Positions 9,463 to 18,851 are shown, numbered from the stretch's first letter. The stretch: DNA of 47,164 bases from Chitinophaga pinensis (GCA_943327315.2 CALPWQ020000005.1:1-47164); one strand, 5' to 3'. A program made the numbers and translations. The notes: generated from the sequence alone by a model not told the origin.

Positions 9463-10440
9463 ATGAACACCGCCATTTCGGAGGATCGAATTTTTACATT
9501 GAATTCCGATGATCAATTCAATCGTTTGGCCCTGGACATGTATGCTTTTCAGAAAACCCATTGTGCAGTCTATCGCGATTTCATTCGTTTACTGGGTCGT
9601 CCCGAACCAAAAGAATATACCGAGATTCCTTTTCTACCTATTTCATTTTTCAAAGAACAAGAGATCATTACTGAAGGGTTCGTTCCCGAACTTACCTTTT
9701 TGAGTAGCGGGACTACAGGCATGCAACGTTCCCGACATATGGTTGCTCGAGCAGCACTTTATGAGCGCTCATTCATGGAAACCTACAAGCAACAAATAGG
9801 GCGACCTGAAGACCAAGTCATCTTAGCCTTATTGCCCAGTTACATCGAACAAGGACAATCGAGTTTGATTTATATGGTTGACCGACTCATGAAAGAAAGT
9901 AAATCAGAACACTCCGCATTTTTATTGAATTCCATGGACGATGTGGTCTTTCGCTATGAACAGGCGCTGCTTCAAGGGAAGAAAACAATCCTTTTTGGTG
10001 TGAGTTATGCCTTGCTTGATTTAGCGGATAAGGGTGTAAACCTTTCAAAAGCTGTTCTCATTGAGACGGGTGGAATGAAGGGACAAAGAAAGGAAACGAC
10101 CAAAGAGGATCTGCATTCCAGACTGAAAAGTGCATTAAAGGTGGAGACTGTTATTTCCGAATATGGCATGACAGAATTGTTATCTCAAGCGTATTGCGAT
10201 CAGCAACTTAATTTCCGAACCCCGCCATGGATGAAAGTATTGGTTCGTGATATAAATGACCCTTTGGGATGGGCGAAACACGGAAAAACTGGCGGGATAA
10301 ATGTGATTGACCTCGCCAATATGTACAGCTGTAGTTTTATAGCGACACAAGACTTAGGAAAGTCAGACAACGATTCTTTTCAAGTCCTAGGCCGTTATGA
10401 TCAGTCAGATGTCAGGGGCTGCAACATGCTCGTTGAGTAA
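9463..10440 (+). CDS. LuxE-like acyl-protein synthetase (AMP-forming)
   Basis: This 325-residue protein belongs to the LuxE/PaaK-like branch of adenylate-forming enzymes. The phosphate-binding loop SSGTTGMQRSRH lies at about residues 81-92, and ISEYGMTELLSQAYC is the A5-like motif further on. LuxE activates fatty acids as acyl-AMP for transfer to a protein in bacterial bioluminescence, but there is no luxCDAB here, so the substrate is unknown. Homologues without lux genes are common in Bacteroidota and may load acyl or aryl acids in lipid or pigment metabolism (inference). It starts 6 nt after the MFS gene and so is likely co-transcribed. Confidence 0.8.
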   Translation: MNTAISEDRIFTLNSDDQFNRLALDMYAFQKTHCAVYRDFIRLLGRPEPKEYTEIPFLPISFFKEQEIITEGFVPELTFLSSGTTGMQRSRHMVARAALYERSFMETYKQQIGRPEDQVILALLPSYIEQGQSSLIYMVDRLMKESKSEHSAFLLNSMDDVVFRYEQALLQGKKTILFGVSYALLDLADKGVNLSKAVLIETGGMKGQRKETTKEDLHSRLKSALKVETVISEYGMTELLSQAYCDQQLNFRTPPWMKVLVRDINDPLGWAKHGKTGGINVIDLANMYSCSFIATQDLGKSDNDSFQVLGRYDQSDVRGCNMLVE

Positions 10441-10460
10441 TTTATAATTCATTACTTTTA
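10433..10460 (+). promoter_or_regulatory. Candidate promoter for the TauE/SafE-amidohydrolase pair
   Basis: TTG (10433-10435), a 17-nt spacer and TACTTTTA (10453-10460) resemble the Bacteroidota consensus with one mismatch in the last base of the -7 box. The ATG of the next gene is 18 nt downstream. Confidence 0.35.
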
Positions 10461-10478
10461 CCTTTAAAATTAATCAAC

Positions 10479-10871
10479 ATGACAGGCACAAGTATCGCAC
10501 TATTGATTGTCATCGGTCTTATGGCTGGTGTGCTCAGTGGTTTTGTTGGTATTGGTGGCGGAGTGGTCATTGTGCCTGCACTGGTTTTTTTCTTAGGATT
10601 CACGCAACATCAAGCACAAGGCACTAGCCTTTTCGTATTGGCGATGCCTGTTGTTGCGCTAGGCGTATACAATTATTGGAAAACTGGAAATGTCCAATGG
10701 CAACATGGATTGATCATTGCGGGAAGTTTTCTGGTTGGAGGATACATCGGGTCCAAGCTTTCACTGAAAACACCACCTGGAATGGTGAAACTTATCTTTG
10801 GTGCATTGATGGCTTATGTTTCAGTGCGTTTAATTATTTCTGGAGTAAACTCAATTGGTCATGAATCTTGA
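10479..10871 (+). CDS. Half-size TauE/SafE family permease
   Basis: The 130-residue membrane protein has about four hydrophobic segments and the TauE/SafE (TSUP) signature GVLSGFVGIGGGVVIVPAL near its N-terminus, then QGTSLFVL and a final GALMAYVSVRLI helix. Usual TSUP proteins have two such repeats in about 250 residues, so this one has a single repeat and would need to dimerise to form a full transporter. Family members export sulfite or organosulfur anions or take up related anions; the substrate here is unknown. Its last codons overlap the amidohydrolase start by 11 nt. Confidence 0.85.
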   Translation: MTGTSIALLIVIGLMAGVLSGFVGIGGGVVIVPALVFFLGFTQHQAQGTSLFVLAMPVVALGVYNYWKTGNVQWQHGLIIAGSFLVGGYIGSKLSLKTPPGMVKLIFGALMAYVSVRLIISGVNSIGHES

Positions 10872-12048
10872 ACTGAATAAGTTGATCGAAATGCATGCAG
10901 ATTCACTTTTTTCAAAAGTGAGGGAGATTCGTGAGCACCTGCACATGAATCCTGAGTTGTCTTACAATGAATTCCGCACCATGGAGTTCGTTTCAAGCAT
11001 TCTTACTGAACATAACATTCACCACGAGAAAGGCGTGGGAAAAACAGGGATTGTCGCAATTGTGAGAAACGAATCCCATTCGACTGAGGATTCATGCATC
11101 GGATTACGTGCCGATTTAGATGCACTTCCCATTCATGAAGAAAATGATGTTCCATACAAATCGACTATTGATGGAGTCATGCATGCATGTGGTCACGATG
11201 TGCACACGGCCATTTTACTTGGTGCAGCAATCGTCATCAATACGTTAAGAGAGCATCTTCCTTCACCTGTAAAATTTATTTTTCAGCCTGGAGAGGAGAA
11301 AAATCCAGGTGGAGCAACGCTGATGATTGCCGATGGCGTTTTAGAAAATCCAAGGGTGCGCGAAATGATCGCCTTGCACGTTTTTCCTGAAATGAATACC
11401 GGCAGTGTGGGATTCAAGGAAGGACTTTACATGGCATCGTGTGATGAAATTCATTTAACAATAAATGGCAAAGGAGGACATGGCGCGACACCTCATCAAT
11501 GCATAGATCCAATTGTGATTGGTGCATCCATTGTGCTTGAGCTTCAACAAATCGTAAGTCGAACGTGTGATCCAAAAACACCATGTGTTTTAACATTTGG
11601 GCATTTCGAAGCATTGGGTGCAACAAATATTATTCCTTCCCAAGCAAAATTAAAAGGAACTTTCCGCACCATGAATGAGCCTTGGAGAAAGGAGGCTTTG
11701 GAATTGATCGAATCACAAATTCGAGCGATAGCGCAATTACATGGTGCCACCGTTGATTTGGAAATCAGCAAGGGTTATCCTTATTTAGAAAATAATCCTG
11801 AGCTTACTCAACGCATGCGGCAAAAGGCCCTTGCTGTTCTTGGTGAAGATCACGTGCAAGAACTTCAAATTCGACTTACATCCGAGGACTTTTCTTTTTA
11901 TGGGCAACATGTTCCCGTATGTTTCTTTCGCCTAGGCGTTCGCAACGAAGCCCGAGGCATCATCTATGGAGTTCATCACCCACGCTTCGATATCGATGAA
12001 AACTCCTTATTAACTGGAATTCAGATGATGTGTCACGCCGCATTTTAA
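10861..12048 (+). CDS. M20 family metallo-amidohydrolase (N-acyl-amino-acid/hippurate hydrolase type)
   Basis: The 395-residue protein is an M20D-type zinc/manganese amidohydrolase that cleaves N-acyl amino acids or related amides. Landmarks are RADLDALPI (about residues 83-91), HACGHDVHTA (from 108), FQPGEEKNPGGA with the catalytic glutamates at 145-146, HVFPEM (from 173), the lid-domain GKGGHGATPH, and the C-terminal SEDFSFY and HHPRFDIDE motifs. All metal and catalytic residues look present. The ATG at 10861 is preferred over an upstream TTG two codons earlier. The N-terminus has no signal peptide, so it is probably cytoplasmic. The start is embedded in the end of the TauE/SafE gene. Confidence 0.92.
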   Translation: MNLELNKLIEMHADSLFSKVREIREHLHMNPELSYNEFRTMEFVSSILTEHNIHHEKGVGKTGIVAIVRNESHSTEDSCIGLRADLDALPIHEENDVPYKSTIDGVMHACGHDVHTAILLGAAIVINTLREHLPSPVKFIFQPGEEKNPGGATLMIADGVLENPRVREMIALHVFPEMNTGSVGFKEGLYMASCDEIHLTINGKGGHGATPHQCIDPIVIGASIVLELQQIVSRTCDPKTPCVLTFGHFEALGATNIIPSQAKLKGTFRTMNEPWRKEALELIESQIRAIAQLHGATVDLEISKGYPYLENNPELTQRMRQKALAVLGEDHVQELQIRLTSEDFSFYGQHVPVCFFRLGVRNEARGIIYGVHHPRFDIDENSLLTGIQMMCHAAF

Positions 12049-12053
12049 GTCGT

Positions 12054-12488
12054 ATGAAAGCTATCATCACACTCTTCATCCTCCTATGGGTCTTGATCTC
12101 TTGTGACAAACAAAAACAATCCGCTCGACAACTGGCTGGGACTTGGGAATTGACGAGCTACAAGGTGAAAAATGCAGAAGGCTTGAGCACCTTTGCCACC
12201 GGAACTGGGAGTATACATTTTGACAAATGTGTCAAGAACTCCATTCAATCTTCTTTTACGTTTAATGCGACCCTTGCATTTCCTGGCGCTGCGCAGAGCA
12301 GCATCAGTGAACAAGGCACCTATGAAATGATTGAGAAAGGCGATTACATGACTGTGAAACAGCTTGACACCTTAGGGACAGAAATCGGAGTGTATACGTA
12401 CCGAATATTAGTGCAGACAAAAACCGATTTGGCGCTTGAATATCCCGACAATCTAGGGAATTATGTTACATTGATTTTCAGCCGTTAA
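12054..12488 (+). CDS. Lipocalin-like lipoprotein
   Basis: A 144-residue lipoprotein with start at 12054; the lipobox L-I-S-C follows a hydrophobic segment and is followed by DKQKQ. The mature part begins LAGTWELTSYKVKNAEG, typical of small lipocalin-like/DUF4923-type domains common in Bacteroidota, which form an eight-stranded barrel of unknown ligand. It ends with the sequence GNYVTLIFSR. Its start lies 6 nt after the amidohydrolase stop. Its TAA shares the tetranucleotide TTAA with the stop of the convergent recQ gene. Confidence 0.75.
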   Translation: MKAIITLFILLWVLISCDKQKQSARQLAGTWELTSYKVKNAEGLSTFATGTGSIHFDKCVKNSIQSSFTFNATLAFPGAAQSSISEQGTYEMIEKGDYMTVKQLDTLGTEIGVYTYRILVQTKTDLALEYPDNLGNYVTLIFSR

Positions 12489-14668
12489 TTGGCCATTTCA
12501 CTCATAAACTTGATGCGCATCAGGCGAAGATCTTCTTCGGAATAATCTCCATCAAACTCATTGTATGCGTCGGACAGGTCATCCGTTTCCGCTTCGATAA
12601 AGTACCCATAGATTTCCTTTTGGTCTTCCACATCAATGATATCATCAATATAATAGTTGATATTGACCCGAGTACCTGAAGAGACAATGGCTTCAATTTC
12701 TTCCAAAACTTCAGACATTGATTTTCCCTGAGCGCGACCGATATCCTCTAGCGGCAATTTGCGGTCAATGTTCTGGATCAATTGTACTTTCAAACCTGAT
12801 TTATTGACCAATGACTTCACAACCATATCTTGAGGACGTTCGATGTCATTTTCCTCCACATAATGCTGAATCATCTCGATAAAAGGTAGTCCATAACGAG
12901 CAGCTTTTCCTGTTCCAACACCTTGAATATTCGTCAGTTCATCAATCGTGATCGGGTATTGAAAGCACATGTCTTTCAGTGATGGTTCCTGGAAGATGAC
13001 AAATGGAGGGATATTCTTCTGCTTTGAAAGAGATCTGCGTAAATCCACCAACATGTCATACAGCGTCTCATCAAACACGCCACCTTTTCCACCAGCACTG
13101 AGGATCGAATCGTCATCGTCGGTATTGGAAAAGTCATGTTCTTTCAACAAGGTAAATGACCGCGGATTTTCGAGAAATGCCTTGCCTTCGTCAGTCAATT
13201 TAAGGGTTCCATAGGTTTCGATGTCTTTGTAGATCAATCCACCTACAATCACCTGGCGAATGACGGCATTCCAAAAATGTTCATCCTTATCATTTCCACA
13301 CCCAAAATCAGGCAGTGTGTCGTGACGGTATGCCTTGATATCTGCTGTAACATGACCTGAAAGGTATGCGCAGTAATGTTTGGATTTTTGTGTTTCTTGC
13401 AAATCCACCAGGGCCTTCAAGAGCATTGTTACATAGTCTTGACCTTCGCGACGTTCTTTTGGGTTTCGGCAATTGTCGCAATACGCATTGCATTCATGTT
13501 CATCGAAAAATTCACCAAAATAATGAAGAATAAATTTCCTTCTACAGACAGATGTTTCGGCATAAGAAACAATTTCACTTAGAAGTTGCTTTCCAATTTC
13601 TTGCTCAGCAATGGGTTTCCCTTGAAGGAATTTCTCTAGCTTTTCAATGTCCTTATAGCTATAGAAAGCCAAGCACTCGCCTTCGCCACCATCGCGTCCT
13701 GCTCGACCTGTTTCTTGGTAATAGCTTTCCAAAGATTTTGGGATGTCGTGGTGAATGACAAAGCGCACATCTGGCTTATCGATTCCCATTCCAAAAGCGA
13801 TGGTTGCCACGATGACCTGAGTTTCCTCCATCAAGAACATATCTTGATGTTTTCCACGTGTGACAGAATCCAATCCGGCATGATATGGCAAGGCATCAAT
13901 TCCATTGACTTGAAGCAGTTCCGCAAATTCCTCCACCTTTTTACGGCTGAGGCAATAGATGATTCCACTTTTCCCTTCCTTCGAACGAATGTATCGGATG
14001 ATTTGCTTTTCAACATCCCGTTTTGGGCGGATTTCATAATACAAATTATCTCGGTTAAAAGACGACTTATACACTGTTGCATCCAACATGTTTAAGTTCT
14101 TCTGAATGTCGTATTGCACCTTTGGAGTTGCCGTAGCGGTTAGTGCGATAATAGGGACATTCGAAATCTTTTCAAAAATCTCCCGCAATCTTCGGTATTC
14201 AGGGCGAAAATCATGTCCCCACTCCGAGATGCAGTGCGCTTCATCAATGGCGAAAAAAGAAATATCGACAGATGTTAAAAATTCTATGTTCTCCAGCTTG
14301 GTCAAGGACTCGGGAGCCACATAGAGCAGTTTCGTTTTACCATCTTGAATATCCTCCTTCACTTTTGCGATTTCCGCTTTAGACAAGGATGAATTCAAAA
14401 AGTGGGCAATGGACTCTTCATCACTGACATTTCGAATGGAATCCACTTGATTCTTCATCAAGGCAATCAAAGGCGATACAACGATAGCCGTTCCATTAGA
14501 TAGAAGAGCTGGCAATTGATAGCACATTGATTTCCCACCTCCTGTGGGCATAATGACAAAAGAATTATTGCCATTCAGTACATTATTAATTATTTGTTCC
14601 TGACTGCCCTTAAAGCTGTCAAATCCAAAATATTTACGCAGTGCACTACTAAGATCATTCGATACCAT
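12485..14668 (-). CDS. recQ: ATP-dependent DNA helicase RecQ
   Basis: The 727-residue protein is a RecQ 3'-5' helicase acting in recombination and fork repair. Motif I PTGGGKS is at residues 41-47, the DEAH box at about 142-145 followed by the aromatic-rich ISEWGHDFRPEYRRL loop, and motif VI is QETGRAGRDG. The RecQ zinc-binding cysteines follow (CRR...CNAYCDNC), then a winged-helix RQC region and an HRDC domain (LYDMLVDLRRSLSKQ...IQGVGTGKAARYG). Beyond HRDC there are about 120 further residues ending in a very acidic tail, which is longer than E. coli RecQ (609 residues) but usual for the long Bacteroidota type. It overlaps the convergent lipocalin gene by 4 nt. Confidence 0.96.
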   Translation of the reverse strand: MVSNDLSSALRKYFGFDSFKGSQEQIINNVLNGNNSFVIMPTGGGKSMCYQLPALLSNGTAIVVSPLIALMKNQVDSIRNVSDEESIAHFLNSSLSKAEIAKVKEDIQDGKTKLLYVAPESLTKLENIEFLTSVDISFFAIDEAHCISEWGHDFRPEYRRLREIFEKISNVPIIALTATATPKVQYDIQKNLNMLDATVYKSSFNRDNLYYEIRPKRDVEKQIIRYIRSKEGKSGIIYCLSRKKVEEFAELLQVNGIDALPYHAGLDSVTRGKHQDMFLMEETQVIVATIAFGMGIDKPDVRFVIHHDIPKSLESYYQETGRAGRDGGEGECLAFYSYKDIEKLEKFLQGKPIAEQEIGKQLLSEIVSYAETSVCRRKFILHYFGEFFDEHECNAYCDNCRNPKERREGQDYVTMLLKALVDLQETQKSKHYCAYLSGHVTADIKAYRHDTLPDFGCGNDKDEHFWNAVIRQVIVGGLIYKDIETYGTLKLTDEGKAFLENPRSFTLLKEHDFSNTDDDDSILSAGGKGGVFDETLYDMLVDLRRSLSKQKNIPPFVIFQEPSLKDMCFQYPITIDELTNIQGVGTGKAARYGLPFIEMIQHYVEENDIERPQDMVVKSLVNKSGLKVQLIQNIDRKLPLEDIGRAQGKSMSEVLEEIEAIVSSGTRVNINYYIDDIIDVEDQKEIYGYFIEAETDDLSDAYNEFDGDYSEEDLRLMRIKFMSEMAN

Positions 14669-14686
14669 TCGCTGGAATTACCTATC

Positions 14687-14719
14687 TAAATGTAAGAAAA
14701 GAACATCGAATTTACGCAA
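14687..14719 (-). promoter_or_regulatory. Candidate recQ promoter
   Basis: On the minus strand TTG (14719-14717), 22 nt, then TACATTTA (14694-14687), one mismatch from TAnnTTTG. It is 19 nt upstream of the recQ ATG. Confidence 0.35.
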
Positions 14720-14809
14720 TCAATCCCAATATTCCACGAAAAGATGTCATCTTCTTGAACAATCAAAGTGAATAGCGTTTTTTCAAGAAACATTTCTAGA
14801 GAGATTCAC

Positions 14810-14817
14810 TACTTTTG
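14810..14817 (+). promoter_or_regulatory. -7 box almost touching the tatC start codon
   Basis: TACTTTTG exactly matches the TAnnTTTG consensus and ends six nt before the ATG at 14824. Transcription would start within about three nt of the ATG, giving a leaderless or nearly leaderless messenger. No good -33 element is visible. Confidence 0.4.
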
Positions 14818-14823
14818 CACTGC

Positions 14824-15615
14824 ATGAGCGAAGAAAAAAACATGTCCTTCCTTGACCATTTAGAGGAGCTGCGATGGAGACTCGTCCGCATTGCCATTTC
14901 AATAGTGGTGATTGCTACGGTCTTGTTCATTTACCAGGAGTGGATCATGAACACCTTCTTCATTGCGATGGTAAATCCAAATTTCATCTCTTTTCGCCTT
15001 ATGTGCGAATGGTTCAATATATGTATCCCAGAGATTCCTATAGGCTTTCAAAGCACAACCATGTCTGGTCAGTTTAGTTATGCATTGATGATCAGTATCA
15101 TGGGCGGAATTGTCTTGTCATTCCCTTTTATCTTTTATCAAATTTGGTCCTTTGTAAAACCTGGCCTCAAGCAAAATGAGCGTTCCATGGCTAGCGGGAT
15201 TGTCTTCTATGTTTCAGTCCTTTTCTTCCTTGGAATTCTTTTTGGCTACTTTGTGGTGGCACCGCTAACCGTTCAGTTTTTTGGTTCGTATAAAATCACT
15301 GAACAGATTGAGAACAAATTCACTATAAGCTCCTACATGAGCACCATCATTTCTACTGTTTTTTGGTCGGGCATATTGTTTTTACTCCCCGTTGTGACAT
15401 ATGTTTTCGCAAAACTTGGCATTATAACACCGGAATTTCTGCGCAAATACCGAAAACATGCCATTATTGTCGTGCTGATTATTGCTGCAGCCATTACACC
15501 TCCCGATTTGATTTCTCAAATCATTGTCTCCATTCCGATCATGATTTTGTATGAGATTGGAATTTTTGCCGCTGTGCGAGTCGAAAAAAAACGGAAAAAG
15601 AATGAGGTTTCCTAA
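14824..15615 (+). CDS. tatC: Sec-independent (Tat) protein translocase TatC
   Basis: The 263-residue protein is TatC, the six-helix inner-membrane receptor for twin-arginine signal peptides. The N-terminal motif SFLDHLEELRWRL, the FPFIFYQIWSFVKPGLKQNER block and the C-terminal RKHAIIVVLIIAAAITPPD segment are diagnostic. I choose the ATG at 14824; a TTG nine nt upstream is also in frame but lies within the apparent promoter. TatA is not in this window. The next gene starts 35 nt later in the same direction. Confidence 0.96.
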   Translation: MSEEKNMSFLDHLEELRWRLVRIAISIVVIATVLFIYQEWIMNTFFIAMVNPNFISFRLMCEWFNICIPEIPIGFQSTTMSGQFSYALMISIMGGIVLSFPFIFYQIWSFVKPGLKQNERSMASGIVFYVSVLFFLGILFGYFVVAPLTVQFFGSYKITEQIENKFTISSYMSTIISTVFWSGILFLLPVVTYVFAKLGIITPEFLRKYRKHAIIVVLIIAAAITPPDLISQIIVSIPIMILYEIGIFAAVRVEKKRKKNEVS

Positions 15616-15650
15616 GTAGGGAAGTAACTAAAATACCTATTTTCGACACG

Positions 15651-18113
15651 ATGAACTACCGACTGTTGCTGGTCCTTTTCTTTTTCCCTGTGCAAATCAT
15701 ACTTGCGCAACAAACAAAAGTACAAGGTATTGTGACAGACCAACTCACCGGTGAACCCATGTCCTTCGTAAAAGTGTTCTTCCTCGATTCAAAAATTGGA
15801 ACATACACAGACAGCGCAGGGCACTACTCGATCGAAACGTATTATGCCACCGATTCTTTGCGCTTTGTGTTCACAGGATATCTGAGTGTAACACGAAAAA
15901 TCAAAAAAGATGTGGATCAAGAAGTTTCCATTGTTCTGCCAATACTCACAGCAGACATCGAGGAAGTTTTTGCCAGAGCTCCCGATGAATTGCCTTCAAC
16001 CCGACTTCACAAACGAATGGTTGCCAACAAGCCCATCAACAATAAAGAAAAACTCAGCGCCTATGAATATGAGCTGTACAACAAGATTCAGTTTGATGCC
16101 AACAACATAGGCGAGAATTTCACCAAGCGGGACATTGTTAATCGGCTTGATTTAGTGCTCGATTACTTGGATTCTACTGAAGCAGGCGACACCTATTTAC
16201 CGATGCTGCTTTCAGAAACTGTTTCTGACTTTTACTTTCGGAAAAACCCCAAAAGCAAGCGCGAGTATGTGCATGGAACGCGAGTAACTGGAATTGACAA
16301 CTTGCAAGTCAATCAGTTGCTTGGTGATATGTACTTAGACTTCAACATCTATGACAACATCATCATCATGTTCAATCGTTCGTTTGTTAGTCCCGCATCC
16401 GACAATGCACGCAATTTTTACAAGTTTTTTCTAGAAGATTCTGCTTTCATCGATCAATATTGGTGTTACAAGTTGCGTTTTGTTCCGAAGAGAGATGGCG
16501 ATTTAACTTTCCAAGGTGAAATGTGGATTCATGACACCACCTATGCAGTTAAGAACATCAAGGCGACAATTTCCTTAGATGCCAATGTGAATTTTGTTCA
16601 GGGATTATTCTTCGAACAGGACTTTAATCAAGTGGAAAAAGAAGTTTGGATGCTTACCAATGAGAAACTGATTCTGGATTTAAAGCTGACTAGAAATACA
16701 GGATTGTATGGCGTTTATGCGCGGAAAACATCGAGCAGGCGCAATTTTAAAATCAACGAGAAGCATCCGGATCAATTTTACAACACCGATTACACTGTTG
16801 AACTTGCCGACAGCGCAAAATTGAGGGATGAAACATTTTGGGACACGCATCGCCACACAGCATTGAACTCCCAAGAATCTGGAATTATTGAGATGATAGA
16901 CTCTTTAAATTCCACACCATTTTTCCGCAACCTAAAGAAACTGACTTACTTCGCCTCCACTGGCTTTTATCCATACAAGAAATTGGAATTTGGAAATGCC
17001 TTTGCGCTTGTCAGCGGAAATCCAGTTGAAAAAGTTAGAACAGGTCTTGCCTTGCGCACCTCCAATGCGTTTTCGAGACGGCTTGAACTTGGGGGTCGAG
17101 TTGCCTATGGCTTTGGGGACCAACGGTTCAAATATGGAGCGACAGTTCGCTACAACATCACTCCTAAAAAACGAGGGATGCTGGTCGCGTATTACAACTA
17201 TGACCTCGAACAAATTGGAGCATCGCCAACGGCCGCTGCTCTGGGTTCATCGTTTGGGACCATTTTCCGGACTGGACCCTATGATAAACTCACCTTTGTA
17301 CAAAAAGTTGGGATCAATCTTGAAAAAGACTTAAAAAAAGATTTTGTCCTTTACGGCGGATTTGAGTGGAAGGAATTTACCCCGAAAGGCATTGCCAATT
17401 ATGTACGCATCAACCAAACCACCAATTTACCAGAGACCATTCAAAGCATACGCACTGCCGAATTCACTGCTCGTTTGCGGTGGGCGAAAAACGAAGAATT
17501 TATTGGCGGTTCATTTGACCGCGTTTCGATGGGTTCTTGGTTTCCTATTCTCTCATTGCAAGCGATCTTAGGCGTTAAGGGTCTTTTTGGTAGTGATTAC
17601 AATTACCAAAAAATAGAATTTCAAATGGAACATGACCGCCCGATTGGTTTTCTTGGCCGCATTCGATACGGCATCAATGCAGGATATATATTCGGCACTG
17701 CGGCCTATCCTTTCTTAAAGGTCCACGAAGGCAGCCAATCCTACTGGCTACAAAGCAATGCGTTCAACAAATTAAATTTCTTCGAGTTCATTTCCGATCG
17801 CTATGTTGGTGGATTTATTGAAAACCATTGGGAGGGGCTATTTTTTGACCGAATTCCTTTGGTTAAAAAATTAAAATTGCGCTTGGTGACTTCAAGTCGA
17901 ATCACATACGGCACAATATCTAATCGTCATTCAGCAGAAATGTTATTGCCCACCTTCACCAAGAAATTTGGATCTGTGCCCTATGTCGAGGCAGCCATTG
18001 GCATTGAAAATATCCTCCAGTTTTTCCGTGTCGATTTGGTTTACAGAGCCACACATCTAGATACTGGAATGAGTCCTTTTGGTGTGCGTGCAAGGTGGTC
18101 ATTTAATTTTTAA
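15651..18113 (+). CDS. DUF5686 outer-membrane protein with N-terminal carboxypeptidase-like regulatory domain
   Basis: This 820-residue protein has a signal peptide ending at LAQ (about residue 19) and then a carboxypeptidase-regulatory-like beta-sandwich (residues 22-97, VQGIVTDQLTGEPM...). The rest matches the Bacteroidota-specific DUF5686 family, whose C-terminal half is rich in alternating beta strands typical of an outer-membrane barrel; the last residue is Phe, as in many barrel proteins. The family's function is not established; it is usually found near lptB and tatC, as here. It ends 9 nt before lptB, so the two are probably co-transcribed, and a role at the outer membrane is an inference. 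Confidence 0.88.
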   Translation: MNYRLLLVLFFFPVQIILAQQTKVQGIVTDQLTGEPMSFVKVFFLDSKIGTYTDSAGHYSIETYYATDSLRFVFTGYLSVTRKIKKDVDQEVSIVLPILTADIEEVFARAPDELPSTRLHKRMVANKPINNKEKLSAYEYELYNKIQFDANNIGENFTKRDIVNRLDLVLDYLDSTEAGDTYLPMLLSETVSDFYFRKNPKSKREYVHGTRVTGIDNLQVNQLLGDMYLDFNIYDNIIIMFNRSFVSPASDNARNFYKFFLEDSAFIDQYWCYKLRFVPKRDGDLTFQGEMWIHDTTYAVKNIKATISLDANVNFVQGLFFEQDFNQVEKEVWMLTNEKLILDLKLTRNTGLYGVYARKTSSRRNFKINEKHPDQFYNTDYTVELADSAKLRDETFWDTHRHTALNSQESGIIEMIDSLNSTPFFRNLKKLTYFASTGFYPYKKLEFGNAFALVSGNPVEKVRTGLALRTSNAFSRRLELGGRVAYGFGDQRFKYGATVRYNITPKKRGMLVAYYNYDLEQIGASPTAAALGSSFGTIFRTGPYDKLTFVQKVGINLEKDLKKDFVLYGGFEWKEFTPKGIANYVRINQTTNLPETIQSIRTAEFTARLRWAKNEEFIGGSFDRVSMGSWFPILSLQAILGVKGLFGSDYNYQKIEFQMEHDRPIGFLGRIRYGINAGYIFGTAAYPFLKVHEGSQSYWLQSNAFNKLNFFEFISDRYVGGFIENHWEGLFFDRIPLVKKLKLRLVTSSRITYGTISNRHSAEMLLPTFTKKFGSVPYVEAAIGIENILQFFRVDLVYRATHLDTGMSPFGVRARWSFNF

Positions 18114-18122
18114 CTTTACCCT

Positions 18123-18851
18123 GTGAAGTTACATACAAGCAATATCTGTAAAACCTATAAAGGTCGGGATGTCGTTAAGGGCGTTTCGATTGAAGTAAAT
18201 CAAGGGGAAATTGTTGGACTTCTAGGTCCAAATGGTGCTGGAAAAACCACGTCGTTTTATATGATTGTAGGACTGGTTAAGCCGGATTCTGGATCCGTTT
18301 ATTTGGACGAAACCGACATCACCCAATTCCCAATGTATCGTCGCTCACAGCTTGGCATTGGCTATTTGCCTCAAGAAGTTTCCGTGTTTCGAAAGTTGAG
18401 TGTAGAAGACAACATCATGGCCATATTGGAAATGACAGATATGACCAAGGTTCAGAGAAAGGAAAAATTGGAAACCTTATTGGAAGAATTTCACCTTACC
18501 CATGTGCGTAAAAATTTGGGAAACCGCTTGTCGGGTGGCGAAAAACGACGCACTGAGATTGCTCGGGCATTGGCAACAAATCCAAAGTTTGTTTTATTGG
18601 ACGAACCTTTTGCAGGTGTTGATCCAATCGCAGTTGAAGACATACAGAGCATTGTGTCCGAACTGCGTAAGCGTAACATTGGAATCTTGATTACCGATCA
18701 CAATGTACAAGAAACGCTATCAATTACAGATCGGGCCTATTTACTCTTTGAAGGAAGCATCTTAAAATCGGGAACAGCGGAAGAATTGGCGGCCGATGAA
18801 CAGGTACGTCGCGTATACCTCGGTCAAAATTTCGTTTTGAGAAAGAAATAA
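18123..18851 (+). CDS. lptB: LPS export ABC transporter ATP-binding protein LptB
   Basis: The 242-residue ATPase powers extraction of lipopolysaccharide from the inner membrane by LptBFG. Walker A GPNGAGKT is at residues 35-42, the signature is [15 protein letters not shown] and Walker B is [11 protein letters not shown]; the SGGEKRR variant and the internal [18 protein letters not shown] segment are typical of LptB rather than of other ABC ATPases. The start codon is GTG. The gene follows DUF5686 by 9 nt. LptF/LptG are not in the window, which is usual for this phylum. Confidence 0.94.
   Translation: MKLHTSNICKTYKGRDVVKGVSIEVNQGEIVGLLGPNGAGKTTSFYMIVGLVKPDSGSVYLDETDITQFPMYRRSQLGIGYLPQEVSVFRKLSVEDNIMAILEMTDMTKVQRKEKLETLLEEFHLTHVRKNLGNRLSGGEKRRTEIARALATNPKFVLLDEPFAGVDPIAVEDIQSIVSELRKRNIGILITDHNVQETLSITDRAYLLFEGSILKSGTAEELAADEQVRRVYLGQNFVLRKK

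Noticed and set aside
13715-14095. A 126-codon open frame opposite recQ
   Set aside because: It mirrors the codon structure of recQ motifs and has no recognisable protein features.
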